Below, in pieces: positions 25,750-34,275 of a DNA stretch of 64,000 bases (positions are counted from its first letter, which is position 1; each line of letters begins with the position of its first letter). This DNA comes from Fidelibacterota bacterium UBA7301 (lineage in GTDB: Bacteria; Fidelibacterota; Marinisomatia; Marinisomatales; TCS55): the NCBI GenBank assembly GCA_002471845.1, contig DKQT01000036.1:1-64000 (forward strand), given 5' to 3'. Below the pieces are notes generated by a model that did not search any database, was not told where the DNA came from, and was given only the letters and a program-made list of their open reading frames with translations. A program made the position numbers and the translations under genes.

Positions 25750-26580
25750 ATGTCTGAGTTTTATTCTGAATTAAAGGCACTCCGCCAGGAACGGGGTATT
25801 GATCTTGAGGAAATTCACAACCGCACCAAGATCAGTCTCGCCTACCTGAGAGCCATCGAAGAAGGCCGGTTTGCCCAGCTGCCCCATACGTATGTCCGTC
25901 TATTTATCCGGGCTTATGCGGTGGAAGTTGGAGCTGATCCTGATGAGATCCTGAATAACCTGGAAAACTTTTTGGGGAATAAAACACCGGCACCCAAAGT
26001 TAAAAAGGAGGTTGAAAAAGAAGTTCCGGATGCTCCCTCCCTTTCTGAAGAGGAAACAGCAGATTTATCGGCACCGACCCGATCCGCGAAAAAAAAACGA
26101 ACCGATATGATTACCGGTATTTTATTGGTAATCATCCTCATTTTTGCGATTTATATAATTAATGTGATCAATAAAGAAGAAGCGGCCAAAGCACCCATTG
26201 TATATCCCAGCGAATTTATCGAAGAGGGTCCTATCACAGAGCAGAACCTCCAAAATGATTTTGATGTATTAACCAAATCGGTTCAAATGCTGGAAGCGGA
26301 ACCACCCTACACCCTCAAATTGGCCACTGCCGAACGGGTATGGTATCACACCAAAACAGACACATTTAAGCCCTACGAAGATGTCCTGCCATCGGGTGAT
26401 AATCGATTATATGAATTTAACCAAACAATCGAAATCCTCTTTAAACACACAAAAGGCTTAAACCTCTACTTAAATGGATCGACCATAAATTCCTTTGGAT
26501 CATCATCTAATCCAGTTCGAATCTTCCTCTCAGCCGTTGATAAAACGGTAACCATTCAACACTTCATACCGAAGAGCTAA
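25750..26580 (+). CDS. rodZ: RodZ-like helix-turn-helix membrane protein
   Basis: 276 residues: an N-terminal helix-turn-helix domain (about 1-70, SEFYSELKALRQERGIDLEEI), a charged linker, one membrane helix (about 119-138, ITGILLVIILIFAIYIINVI), and a periplasmic C-terminal DUF4115-type domain. This is the RodZ layout; RodZ links MreB to the inner membrane and sets rod shape. It is followed by an intrinsic terminator and then the division/cell-wall cluster. No clear Shine-Dalgarno is seen before its ATG (CCCTTATG). Confidence 0.85.
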   Translation: MSEFYSELKALRQERGIDLEEIHNRTKISLAYLRAIEEGRFAQLPHTYVRLFIRAYAVEVGADPDEILNNLENFLGNKTPAPKVKKEVEKEVPDAPSLSEEETADLSAPTRSAKKKRTDMITGILLVIILIFAIYIINVINKEEAAKAPIVYPSEFIEEGPITEQNLQNDFDVLTKSVQMLEAEPPYTLKLATAERVWYHTKTDTFKPYEDVLPSGDNRLYEFNQTIEILFKHTKGLNLYLNGSTINSFGSSSNPVRIFLSAVDKTVTIQHFIPKS

Positions 26581-26604
26581 CTCCCATAATTTAAAGTAAT
26601 CGTT

Positions 26605-26647
26605 TATACGATCCCCACAACTGCAATGGGGACTGTATAATTTTTTT
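26605..26647 (+). terminator. Intrinsic terminator after rodZ
   Basis: TATACGATCCCCA (26605-26617) pairs with TGGGGACTGTATA (26627-26639), leaving one 2-nt internal mismatch and a 9-nt loop. A run of seven Ts follows at 26641-26647. It lies 25 nt after the rodZ stop and just before the mraZ promoter, so it separates rodZ from the dcw operon. Confidence 0.8.
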
Positions 26648-26657
26648 ATAATATTTA

Positions 26658-26725
26658 TTGACATCTGTGGGGAATATTCAATACATTGTGGGTAGTTGTG
26701 GGTAATAATCCCTAACATTTCTGGG
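26658..26725 (+). promoter_or_regulatory. dcw promoter with MraZ-box-like repeats
   Basis: A TTGACA (26658-26663) is followed 17-18 nt later by a weak -10 (ATACAT or TACATT, from 26681). GTGGG occurs three times in one orientation: 26667-26671, 26688-26692 and 26698-26702. The last two are separated by exactly 5 nt, as in the known MraZ operator (TGGG/GTGGG repeats with 5-nt spacers). The first lies two helical turns upstream, within the promoter. A fourth TGGG is at 26722-26725, next to the mraZ ATG. This suggests repression of the cluster by its first gene product. Confidence 0.75.
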
Positions 26726-26726
26726 C

Positions 26727-27191
26727 ATGACAATAAATCAAAATACATTTACTGGCGAATTTTTATATTCATTAGACGCTAAGGGCCGCGTCAATATTCC
26801 GGCCAAATTCCGGAATGTGCTTACCGCTGATAATGAACAATCTTTCGTGATCACCCGGGGGATGGATCTCTGTGTTTGGGTCTATCCTGCTAAGGTCTGG
26901 CAATCGATTGAAGATGAACTTCGCAAGCTTTCATCTCTTTCCCGTATTAACCGTTCATTTGTACGCAGTACTGTTCGCTATGCCTCTCTCGTCCAATATG
27001 ATAAACAGGGCCGTATTGCTGTTACGCCCAACCTCATTGAGTACGCCCAACTTGGGAAAGAATCATTGATTGTTGGTATGGTAAATAAAATAGAAATCTG
27101 GAATCCCAAATTATTGGATACAGTAGATAAAGAATCACAAAATATTGATGCAGCGCAATTTGATGAACTGGCAGATCAGATTATACTCTAA
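26727..27191 (+). CDS. mraZ: Transcriptional regulator MraZ
   Basis: 154 residues with two SpoVT/AbrB-like halves: FLYSLDAKGRVNIPAKFRN in the first and YDKQGRIAVTPNLIEYAQL in the second. MraZ is a ring-forming DNA-binding protein that represses its own division/cell-wall operon, and the GTGGG repeats just upstream fit this. The ATG has only a weak ribosome-binding site. Its stop overlaps the rsmH start by one base (TAATG). Confidence 0.95.
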   Translation: MTINQNTFTGEFLYSLDAKGRVNIPAKFRNVLTADNEQSFVITRGMDLCVWVYPAKVWQSIEDELRKLSSLSRINRSFVRSTVRYASLVQYDKQGRIAVTPNLIEYAQLGKESLIVGMVNKIEIWNPKLLDTVDKESQNIDAAQFDELADQIIL

Positions 27192-28090
27192 TGAATTCAT
27201 CCGCATCGCAGGAACAACGGCTTCCTCATATTCCTGTGATGGTTTCAGAAGTTCTACAATACTTGAACCCCCAGCCCAATGGTACTTACCTCGATGGTAC
27301 GGTGGGGGCTGGCGGGCACGCCACACAGATCCTGAATCAGCTTTCTTCCAATGGAAGGCTGATCGGAATTGACCGGGATGCGGAGGCACTTGAAATTTGC
27401 GACCAACACTTCGGTGCCTCTGCACGTCCCATTTCTGTCCACCAATCTTCCTACCATAATTTCCCGGTGATCCTTGAACAATTGGGGATCAGCAAAGTGA
27501 ACGGCATCCTGTTGGACCTGGGCCTTTCTTCTATTCAATTAAACTCTGAGACACGGGGATTTTCATTTGAATCCGATGGTCAACTGGATATGCGTTTTAA
27601 TAGAAATTCAGGTGAAACGGCAGCAGAACTTATCAGCCGTTCAAACGAGCAGGAATTGGCCGATATTATTTTTCAATTCGGTGAAGAGCGGCATTCCCGG
27701 AAGATTGCCCGTTCCATCAAATCCTTTTCAAACTTAACATCTGTGGCGGACCTCAAAGAGGCTGTCCGCAGATCTACCCCTCCACATCAAAGACGCAAAA
27801 CCCTAGCGCGCGTATTCCAAGCCATACGCATTGCCGTAAACGGTGAGTTGGACAACCTGGCTGTATTTCTCGACCGTTTCATTAATTATCTATCTGTCGG
27901 CGGCCGGGTAGTAATCATGTCCTACCATTCCCTTGAAGATCGAATGGTAAAACACTCGTTTCGCAACCTAAAGCAGTCAGGGCAGTTGAAAGTGTTAATT
28001 AAAAAACCTCTAATCCCTTCCGAGGATGAACAAGCCCAAAACAGCCGCGCTCGCAGTGCCAAGCTCCGCGCCGCAGAAAGGATCACATGA
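27191..28090 (+). CDS. rsmH: 16S rRNA (cytosine1402-N4)-methyltransferase
   Basis: 299 residues, the normal length for RsmH (MraW), which methylates C1402 in the ribosomal decoding centre. The start HIPVMVSEVLQYL and the SAM-binding DGTVGAGGHA are typical. So are ILLDLGLSSIQL and the C-terminal VGGRVVIMSYHSLEDRMVK and NSRARSAKLRAAERI. It overlaps mraZ by 1 nt and the ftsL-like gene by 4 nt. Confidence 0.96.
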   Translation: MNSSASQEQRLPHIPVMVSEVLQYLNPQPNGTYLDGTVGAGGHATQILNQLSSNGRLIGIDRDAEALEICDQHFGASARPISVHQSSYHNFPVILEQLGISKVNGILLDLGLSSIQLNSETRGFSFESDGQLDMRFNRNSGETAAELISRSNEQELADIIFQFGEERHSRKIARSIKSFSNLTSVADLKEAVRRSTPPHQRRKTLARVFQAIRIAVNGELDNLAVFLDRFINYLSVGGRVVIMSYHSLEDRMVKHSFRNLKQSGQLKVLIKKPLIPSEDEQAQNSRARSAKLRAAERIT

Positions 28091-28425
28091 TGTCGCCAAA
28101 AAAGCGGAAGCGCCGGTCAAAAAAAAATCGGGAGTTTTTCCAGACTTTGCTTTTCTTTTCCACCACCATCCTCTCTATCGCAGGATTGATCGTCTACCTT
28201 TGGGTTTATACTGAAGTGGATGAAACAATGTTGGCCATCGAAGTCCAGAACCAAGTCGTAAGAGAATTAGAGAATACCGCCAAAGAACTCAAAATGGAAA
28301 TTGCCCAGCTTTCCCGGGGAGATCGCATCTCCTTTGTGGCCCGCACCAAACTCAATATGGTTCCCGCTCACCCAGAAACATTAATGATTTATATCAACGA
28401 AAATATCATTACCGAGACAAATTGA
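28087..28425 (+). CDS. ftsL: FtsL-like cell division protein
   Basis: 112 residues: a highly basic cytoplasmic N-terminus (SPKKRKRRSKKNREF), one membrane helix (about 18-40), and a leucine-zipper-like coiled coil (EVQNQVVRELENTAKELKMEIAQL). This is the FtsL topology. FtsL forms a complex with FtsQ/DivIB and FtsB/DivIC that activates FtsWI. Sequence conservation in FtsL is low, so the call leans on its place between rsmH and ftsI and its overlaps with both. Confidence 0.8.
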   Translation: MMSPKKRKRRSKKNREFFQTLLFFSTTILSIAGLIVYLWVYTEVDETMLAIEVQNQVVRELENTAKELKMEIAQLSRGDRISFVARTKLNMVPAHPETLMIYINENIITETN

Positions 28426-30389
28426 CTAAAACTTATCTGAAATTCCGTTCGCGGGTGACAATCCTCTCATGCTGCCTCATTTTCGCATGGGTAGGACTTT
28501 CTGCCCGATTGTTTCAGATAATGGTAACCGATAGTGATTTCTATCGTAAACAAGGCATTAAACAGGGCCAGCGGCAGGAACCGCTGTTGGCCGTCAGGGG
28601 TAATATTTACGATGTAAATAACACACTGCTCACCCGCAATATTATCCATTACACTCTGGCTGCCCATCCTTCAAAAGTGAATGATATAAATGGTTTCGCA
28701 AAACTGATCTCCGAATCCACCGGGAACGAACCGGATTACTACTTAAAAAAACTGAATTCAAAAGCTGATTTTGTTTATCTCGACCGCAACCTGCGGCGGG
28801 ATAAGGTTGAAGGAATACTGGATCAGCGAATTCCTGGTTTGGTTATCGACAGGAAATCCCGGCGGTCCTATCCCCACACCTTTGTAGGCGCCCAGGTGAT
28901 CGGTTTCACCGATGTGGATGACAAGGGACTTACAGGCATCGAAAAAGAATTTAACGGTTATTTGGCGGGTACCAACGGCTGGGTCGTAAAATCAATCAAT
29001 GGCGAGGGCCGCTCCCAAGTGAAGACCAGTTTTCCCATCAAACCGCCCATCGACGGTTCCAATATCCAGCTTACCATTGATCTAGAATACCAGAGCATTT
29101 TGCAGGAAGAACTATCTCGCCGGATCAATGAAACGAGTGCAAAGGGCGCCCTGGGCATATTGATGGATCCACAGACCGGGGCTGTCCTGGCAATGGCTTC
29201 CCTTCCGGATTACGATCCAAATCAGCCCGGATCTTCCCCTATTGAAAACCAAAAAAACAGGGTAATTACAGATCAATTTGAACCGGGATCTACATATAAG
29301 ATTGTCACTGCCACAGCTGCTGTGGCAACCAGTGCAGTTTCACTATATGATGAATTTTACTGTGAAGACGGTCAATTCACTGTGGCGGGAAAAATAATCT
29401 CCGATCACGAAAAATTTGGACTCCTTACCTTTTCCCAAATCATCGCCCATTCCAGCAATGTGGGTACAATTAAAATCGCTCAAAAAATAGGCCAAAATCC
29501 ACTTTACCGGTTTTCCCGTGATTATGGTTTCGGTACAACCACAGGTATCCGTTTCCCTGGTGAAATGCAGGGTACACTGCGCAAAATTAAAGACTGGAGT
29601 GAAATATCCTTGGCAGAAGTTGCCATTGGATATGAAGTAGGCGTAACTACCCTACAACTTGCATCTGCTTATTCTTCCATCGCCAATGGCGGTTTTCTAT
29701 TAAAACCCCGCCTGGTTAAACAAATTTTATCTCCTGAAGGCAAGATAGTCTATGCCGAAAAACCAGAAGTGATTCGCAAGGTGGCCGACCCTGAAATTAT
29801 GTCCACCATCAAAGATATGCTGGTGCAGGTTGTTGAAAGCGGTACCGGCACCAATGCCCATATCGAAGGATGGTCCGTGGCGGGAAAAACCGGAACAGCT
29901 CATAAATTTGTTGATGGAGCCTATTCCGAAAGCCAATACATTTCAAATTTCGCCGGCTTCTTCCCCGCGGAAGATCCCCAAGTTGTGGGAGTCATAATTT
30001 TGGATGAACCCCACTATGGATATCATTGGGGTAGTTATGGGGCAGCGCCAGCATTTCGCCGCGTAGCCCAGCGGATCATCAATATGGATGATTCAATTCA
30101 ATACTATAAACCAAGAACAAATTCCAATAAACCCGTTTACGCCGGCGCACCTACACAGGATGATTTGGGATTAGTGCCCATAAATACTATTGCTTCATAT
30201 CCAAAATATCAGGACGGATATACTATCGTACCTGATGTTCGCGGCATGAGTATTCGCAAAGCCAAACAGGTTTTAATTGCTTCTAATATGCGTGCCAGTT
30301 TTACTGGTTCGGGACACGTAGTATGGCAGAGTCCTAAACCGGGAACAAAAAAGTTGCCCGGGTCTTTATGCACCATGGGATTGAACTAA
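28422..30389 (+). CDS. ftsI: Division-specific penicillin-binding protein (PBP3/FtsI) with PASTA domain
   Basis: A 655-residue class B PBP: a membrane anchor near residues 9-31, a dimerisation domain, then the transpeptidase domain with S290-T-Y-K293, S344-S345-N346 and K489-T-G. A single PASTA domain (about 600-655, IVPDVRGMSIRKAKQVLIAS) ends the protein, as in SpoVD/PBP2x-type and Bacteroidota enzymes. It cross-links septal peptidoglycan together with FtsW. Translation starts at TTG 28422 within a TTGA overlap with the ftsL stop. Confidence 0.94.
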   Translation: MTKTYLKFRSRVTILSCCLIFAWVGLSARLFQIMVTDSDFYRKQGIKQGQRQEPLLAVRGNIYDVNNTLLTRNIIHYTLAAHPSKVNDINGFAKLISESTGNEPDYYLKKLNSKADFVYLDRNLRRDKVEGILDQRIPGLVIDRKSRRSYPHTFVGAQVIGFTDVDDKGLTGIEKEFNGYLAGTNGWVVKSINGEGRSQVKTSFPIKPPIDGSNIQLTIDLEYQSILQEELSRRINETSAKGALGILMDPQTGAVLAMASLPDYDPNQPGSSPIENQKNRVITDQFEPGSTYKIVTATAAVATSAVSLYDEFYCEDGQFTVAGKIISDHEKFGLLTFSQIIAHSSNVGTIKIAQKIGQNPLYRFSRDYGFGTTTGIRFPGEMQGTLRKIKDWSEISLAEVAIGYEVGVTTLQLASAYSSIANGGFLLKPRLVKQILSPEGKIVYAEKPEVIRKVADPEIMSTIKDMLVQVVESGTGTNAHIEGWSVAGKTGTAHKFVDGAYSESQYISNFAGFFPAEDPQVVGVIILDEPHYGYHWGSYGAAPAFRRVAQRIINMDDSIQYYKPRTNSNKPVYAGAPTQDDLGLVPINTIASYPKYQDGYTIVPDVRGMSIRKAKQVLIASNMRASFTGSGHVVWQSPKPGTKKLPGSLCTMGLN

Positions 30390-30390
30390 A

Positions 30391-31842
30391 ATGCAACTAA
30401 GACAACTTGTAAAAGATATCGTGATGGAAGGTTTTGACCTACCCCCTGTCGAGGTTAAAGATATCTGCACCCATTCAGGAAAAGTGTCGGAAGGCAGTTT
30501 ATTTGTAGCTATTTACGGCGCTGAAGTCGATGGGCATGATTTTATTCCCCAGGCAATTAAAAGTGGAGCCAAGGCTATTATTTCCAATGGCAGGGAATTG
30601 GGCGAATTGCCCGTTCCAAATATCAAGGTGGCTAACCCGCGGATGGCTGCCAGCCGTGTGGCTGCAGAATATTATAGCCACCCCACTAAAAAATTAACTG
30701 TAATTGGAATAACCGGTACCAATGGGAAAACGACAACAGCTTCCCTTGTTCATGAAATTCTGAAAGCGGCGAGAATTAAAAGTGCCCAATTAGGAACTTT
30801 GGGAATAATTGCTGAAGGCTTTACATCTGAAAAGACACTTACCACTCCTGACCCAATCATCCTGCAAAAAACATTTCGCCAATTGGTAGACAATGGCTTC
30901 ACCCATGTGGTCATGGAGGTTTCTTCTCATGCGTTAGATCAATTGCGTGTGGCCGATGTCGAATTTGATATGGGCGCTTTTACAAACCTTTCTCCCGAAC
31001 ATTTGGACTATCACAAGACTATGGATGATTACTTCCATGCCAAATCAAAATTATTCCACGCCCTCCCTATTACCGGCACTGCCATTGTGAATTTTGATGA
31101 CAAGATGGGTGCGGCCATGGCAAAAGAATCACAGGCCCCCGTGGTGAGTGTTTCTACCTATGGCGCAACGGATATTCATTTTACCGAGCTCAGTCATGAT
31201 ATCAACGGGCTTCGCGGCAGGATTAAAGCCGGTGATATCGAGGTAGCCGTTTCCTCTCCGCTGGTGGGCAAATTCAATGTGGAAAATATCCTTTGTGGCG
31301 TCAGCATTGCTATTTCCCTGGGGATCGACCCCAACCAAATTAGCGCTGGTGTTGCCAATTGCAGAACCGTTCCCGGCCGAATGGAAGTCTATCTTTTCAA
31401 ATCCGGCGGGTCGGTCATCGTGGATTATGCCCATACGCCAGACGCCTACGAAAAAGTGTTGAATACAATTTCATCCATGAAGGATTCCGGCGGGAGATTA
31501 AATGTATTATTCGGCTGCGGCGGTGATCGTGACGTAACCAAACGTCCTGAAATGGGGCGGATTGCCGAGAAATATGCTGATTATTTATTCATTACTCCCG
31601 ATAATCCACGTTCTGAAGAATTGGAAGATATTAACAGACAAATTTCCCATGGCCTCGTGCGCAAGGATCATTCCTATTACAATGATCGGGGAATTGCACT
31701 GAAAGAAGCAATTAATGCATTAAACCAGAATGACATTCTGGTTGTATTGGGCAAAGGGCGCGAAAATTACCAGGAGATAAAAGGGGAAAAACTTCCTTAT
31801 TCAGATATTGAAATTATTGAAGGATTTACCCATGCGTATTGA
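30391..31842 (+). CDS. murE: UDP-MurNAc-L-Ala-D-Glu:meso-diaminopimelate ligase
   Basis: A 483-residue Mur ligase. The P-loop is TGTNGKTTTASL, and the C-terminal domain has the substrate-selecting motif DNPRSE, which marks addition of meso-diaminopimelate rather than lysine. The wall is therefore probably DAP-type. HALDQLR and VDYAHTPDAYE are also typical. It starts 1 nt after the ftsI stop. The murF start lies inside its 3' end. Confidence 0.95.
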   Translation: MQLRQLVKDIVMEGFDLPPVEVKDICTHSGKVSEGSLFVAIYGAEVDGHDFIPQAIKSGAKAIISNGRELGELPVPNIKVANPRMAASRVAAEYYSHPTKKLTVIGITGTNGKTTTASLVHEILKAARIKSAQLGTLGIIAEGFTSEKTLTTPDPIILQKTFRQLVDNGFTHVVMEVSSHALDQLRVADVEFDMGAFTNLSPEHLDYHKTMDDYFHAKSKLFHALPITGTAIVNFDDKMGAAMAKESQAPVVSVSTYGATDIHFTELSHDINGLRGRIKAGDIEVAVSSPLVGKFNVENILCGVSIAISLGIDPNQISAGVANCRTVPGRMEVYLFKSGGSVIVDYAHTPDAYEKVLNTISSMKDSGGRLNVLFGCGGDRDVTKRPEMGRIAEKYADYLFITPDNPRSEELEDINRQISHGLVRKDHSYYNDRGIALKEAINALNQNDILVVLGKGRENYQEIKGEKLPYSDIEIIEGFTHAY

Positions 31843-33172
31843 CCTGCAAGACAATGCTCAATTCATTGAAGTATTTGCTTCGGCCATAGGTAAACCACTG
31901 GAAGCCAATGTTTCCGGGATTGTTACTGACAGTCGTGAAGTTCAAAAAGGAGATCTGTATATCGCTATACCTGGAGAACGGGTTGATGGGCATTCATTCC
32001 TGGCAGATGTATTTAAAAAAGGTGCTTCCTGTGCCTTGGTAAATCGAGTGGATGAAAATATCAATGGTATTCAAATCAAAGTTGAAAACCCAGTAAAAGC
32101 GATTGGAAAAGTTTCAACAGCCTGGCGTAATCAATTTGACATTCCGATTGTCGGTATCACGGGGTCAAATGGAAAAACATCCACAAAAGAATTATTGAAA
32201 CATATACTCACATCCAATTTCAATGTGCATGCAACGGAGGGGAATTATAACACTTCTATCGGCCTCCCTCTCACCCTGCTTCAGTTGAATAAATCGCATA
32301 CCCTTTCTATCCTTGAAATGGGTGCTAACCAGCCCGGCGATATTGCCGAATTATGTGATATCGCACACCCGACTCATGGTATGATCACCAATATTGCCCC
32401 GGCGCATCTGGAAGGCTTCGGTACGATAGAAACAGTGGCGGAGACCAAGGGTGCCCTTTTCCAAAGTCTTAAGGATGGACTTTCATTCTTAAATGCAGCG
32501 GATCATCATATTATTGAATTGGATGTCCCCGGCGAATCGGTTTCTTTTGGCCTTACACCTGATTGCGATTATCCAGCCGATATTCACCATGAGGAAGGGG
32601 GCACCATCATCTTGACGATTGATGCGGAAGAAGTCACGACTTATTCCACCAATTTATCCTTCGCAAAAAATGTGATCGCTTGTTCAGCTATTGCCCGGGA
32701 ACTGGGAATTAAATGGCAAAATATTAAAGACCGAATTGCCTCCTTTCAGCCGCCAAAAGGACGCTGTGAAGTAAAAAACAATGGATCGATTACAATTATA
32801 GATGACACCTACAATGCAAACCTGGAATCCACTGTTGCTGCCATTGATTATCTCAAGGCATTCAGTGGAAATGGCAACAGAATTTTTGTATTTGGTGATA
32901 TGTTCGAATTGGGTGCTTCTTCTTTTGAACAACATCGTTCGGTGGGAGAAAAGTGTGATGAGGCAGAATTGTCAGCTGTCCTCACCGTCGGTAATGAAAC
33001 TATTTCAACCGATGCGGCGATTAACGAGATGGACTTCCATCGCCATTTTGAAAATAAAGATGATCTTTTGTCATCATTGAAATCCATAATTAACGAAGGT
33101 GATAAAGTGCTTGTTAAAGGGTCCCGGGGTATGGAGATGGAAACAATTGTGGAGGCCATACTGGAAGCCTGA
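31832..33172 (+). CDS. murF: UDP-MurNAc-tripeptide:D-Ala-D-Ala ligase
   Basis: About 446 residues. It adds D-Ala-D-Ala to the UDP-MurNAc tripeptide. The ATP site is GITGSNGKTSTKELL, followed by NYNTSIGLPLTLL and EMGANQPGDIAELC, which are MurF-specific, and DDTYNANLES. I choose the ATG at 31832, preceded by AAGGA, over an earlier in-frame ATG at 31808 deeper within murE. The chosen start overlaps the murE end by 11 nt. The stop overlaps the mraY ATG by 1 nt (TGATG). Confidence 0.94.
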   Translation: MRIDLQDNAQFIEVFASAIGKPLEANVSGIVTDSREVQKGDLYIAIPGERVDGHSFLADVFKKGASCALVNRVDENINGIQIKVENPVKAIGKVSTAWRNQFDIPIVGITGSNGKTSTKELLKHILTSNFNVHATEGNYNTSIGLPLTLLQLNKSHTLSILEMGANQPGDIAELCDIAHPTHGMITNIAPAHLEGFGTIETVAETKGALFQSLKDGLSFLNAADHHIIELDVPGESVSFGLTPDCDYPADIHHEEGGTIILTIDAEEVTTYSTNLSFAKNVIACSAIARELGIKWQNIKDRIASFQPPKGRCEVKNNGSITIIDDTYNANLESTVAAIDYLKAFSGNGNRIFVFGDMFELGASSFEQHRSVGEKCDEAELSAVLTVGNETISTDAAINEMDFHRHFENKDDLLSSLKSIINEGDKVLVKGSRGMEMETIVEAILEA

Positions 33173-34275
33173 TGTTGTATCATATTCTTTATCCACTTCG
33201 GGAAATCTTTTCTCCCCTCAACATTTTTCAATACATTACATTTCGCAGTGCCAGTGCCGCCATCCTGGCCCTGTTTATTAGTTTCATCCTCGGACCGGCC
33301 ATAATCCGGAGACTTCGCCATTTTCAAATTGGGGAAGAAATCCGCGAACATGGCCCGGAGTCCCATCATAAGAAAAGGGGGACTCCAACAATGGGGGGGA
33401 TAATTATCCTTACCGCAATTATCCTCCCCACCCTCCTCTTGGCAGATTTAACCAACCCATTTGTGCAAATTCTTTTGATTTCTACCATTTGGATGGGGAT
33501 GATTGGTTTTATAGATGATTTTTTAAAGTCAATTAAAAAGATGAAAAAGGGCCTGGTGGCAAAATACAAACTGATTGGTCAAATTCTTTTAGGTGTCATT
33601 ATTACCCTTTGGATTTATAATACTCCTGCTTGGGATAATTTTAGAACGGTTACTTCCCTGCCTTTCCTAAAAGATGCGGTTGTTGATTTTGGAATGCTTT
33701 ATCCCCTGATGATTGTGTTGGTTGTCACTGGTACATCTAATGCTGTGAACCTTACAGATGGGTTGGATGGGCTGGCTGCTGGACTCTTGGCAATATCATT
33801 TACAGTTTTTGCAGGGATTGCCTACATCAGCGGTCGGGTTGACTTCTCTGACTACCTCAACATTATTTACCTTCCCGGTGCAGGTGAACTTACCATTTTT
33901 ACTGCTGCTTGCGTCGGCGCCTGTTTGGGTTATTTATGGTTCAATGCTGCCCCGGCGGAAGTATTTATGGGGGACGTAGGTTCTCTATCCACCGGTGCCG
34001 CTTTGGGAACGTTAGCCATACTTTTGAAAAAAGAATTCTTACTGGTTATAATTGGCGGTGTTTTTGTTGCGGAAGCCGTTTCCGTAATTCTTCAGGTAGG
34101 GTATTTCCGTTACACCCGGAAGAAATATGGAGAGCCAAGAAAACTCTTTCGCATGGCACCTTTTCACCATCATTTTGAACTGATTGGCTGGCCTGAATCA
34201 AGGGTAGTCATTCGTTTTTGGATCATTGGCATTTTACTGGCATTGTTAACCCTTACCACATTCAAGATTCGCTGA
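33172..34275 (+). CDS. mraY: Phospho-N-acetylmuramoyl-pentapeptide transferase
   Basis: 367 residues with about ten membrane helices. It transfers phospho-MurNAc-pentapeptide to undecaprenyl phosphate, making lipid I. Conserved blocks are GTPTMGGIIIL, the acidic GFIDDFLKS, NLTDGLDGLAAGL, VFMGDVGSLSTGA, and the histidine motif APFHHHFELIGWPESRVV. The stop overlaps the murD start by one base. Confidence 0.97.
   Translation: MLYHILYPLREIFSPLNIFQYITFRSASAAILALFISFILGPAIIRRLRHFQIGEEIREHGPESHHKKRGTPTMGGIIILTAIILPTLLLADLTNPFVQILLISTIWMGMIGFIDDFLKSIKKMKKGLVAKYKLIGQILLGVIITLWIYNTPAWDNFRTVTSLPFLKDAVVDFGMLYPLMIVLVVTGTSNAVNLTDGLDGLAAGLLAISFTVFAGIAYISGRVDFSDYLNIIYLPGAGELTIFTAACVGACLGYLWFNAAPAEVFMGDVGSLSTGAALGTLAILLKKEFLLVIIGGVFVAEAVSVILQVGYFRYTRKKYGEPRKLFRMAPFHHHFELIGWPESRVVIRFWIIGILLALLTLTTFKIR

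Noticed and set aside
31808..31842. Upstream ATG at 31808 for murF
   Set aside because: It would extend murF 24 nt further into murE without a ribosome-binding site; the ATG at 31832 has AAGGA upstream.
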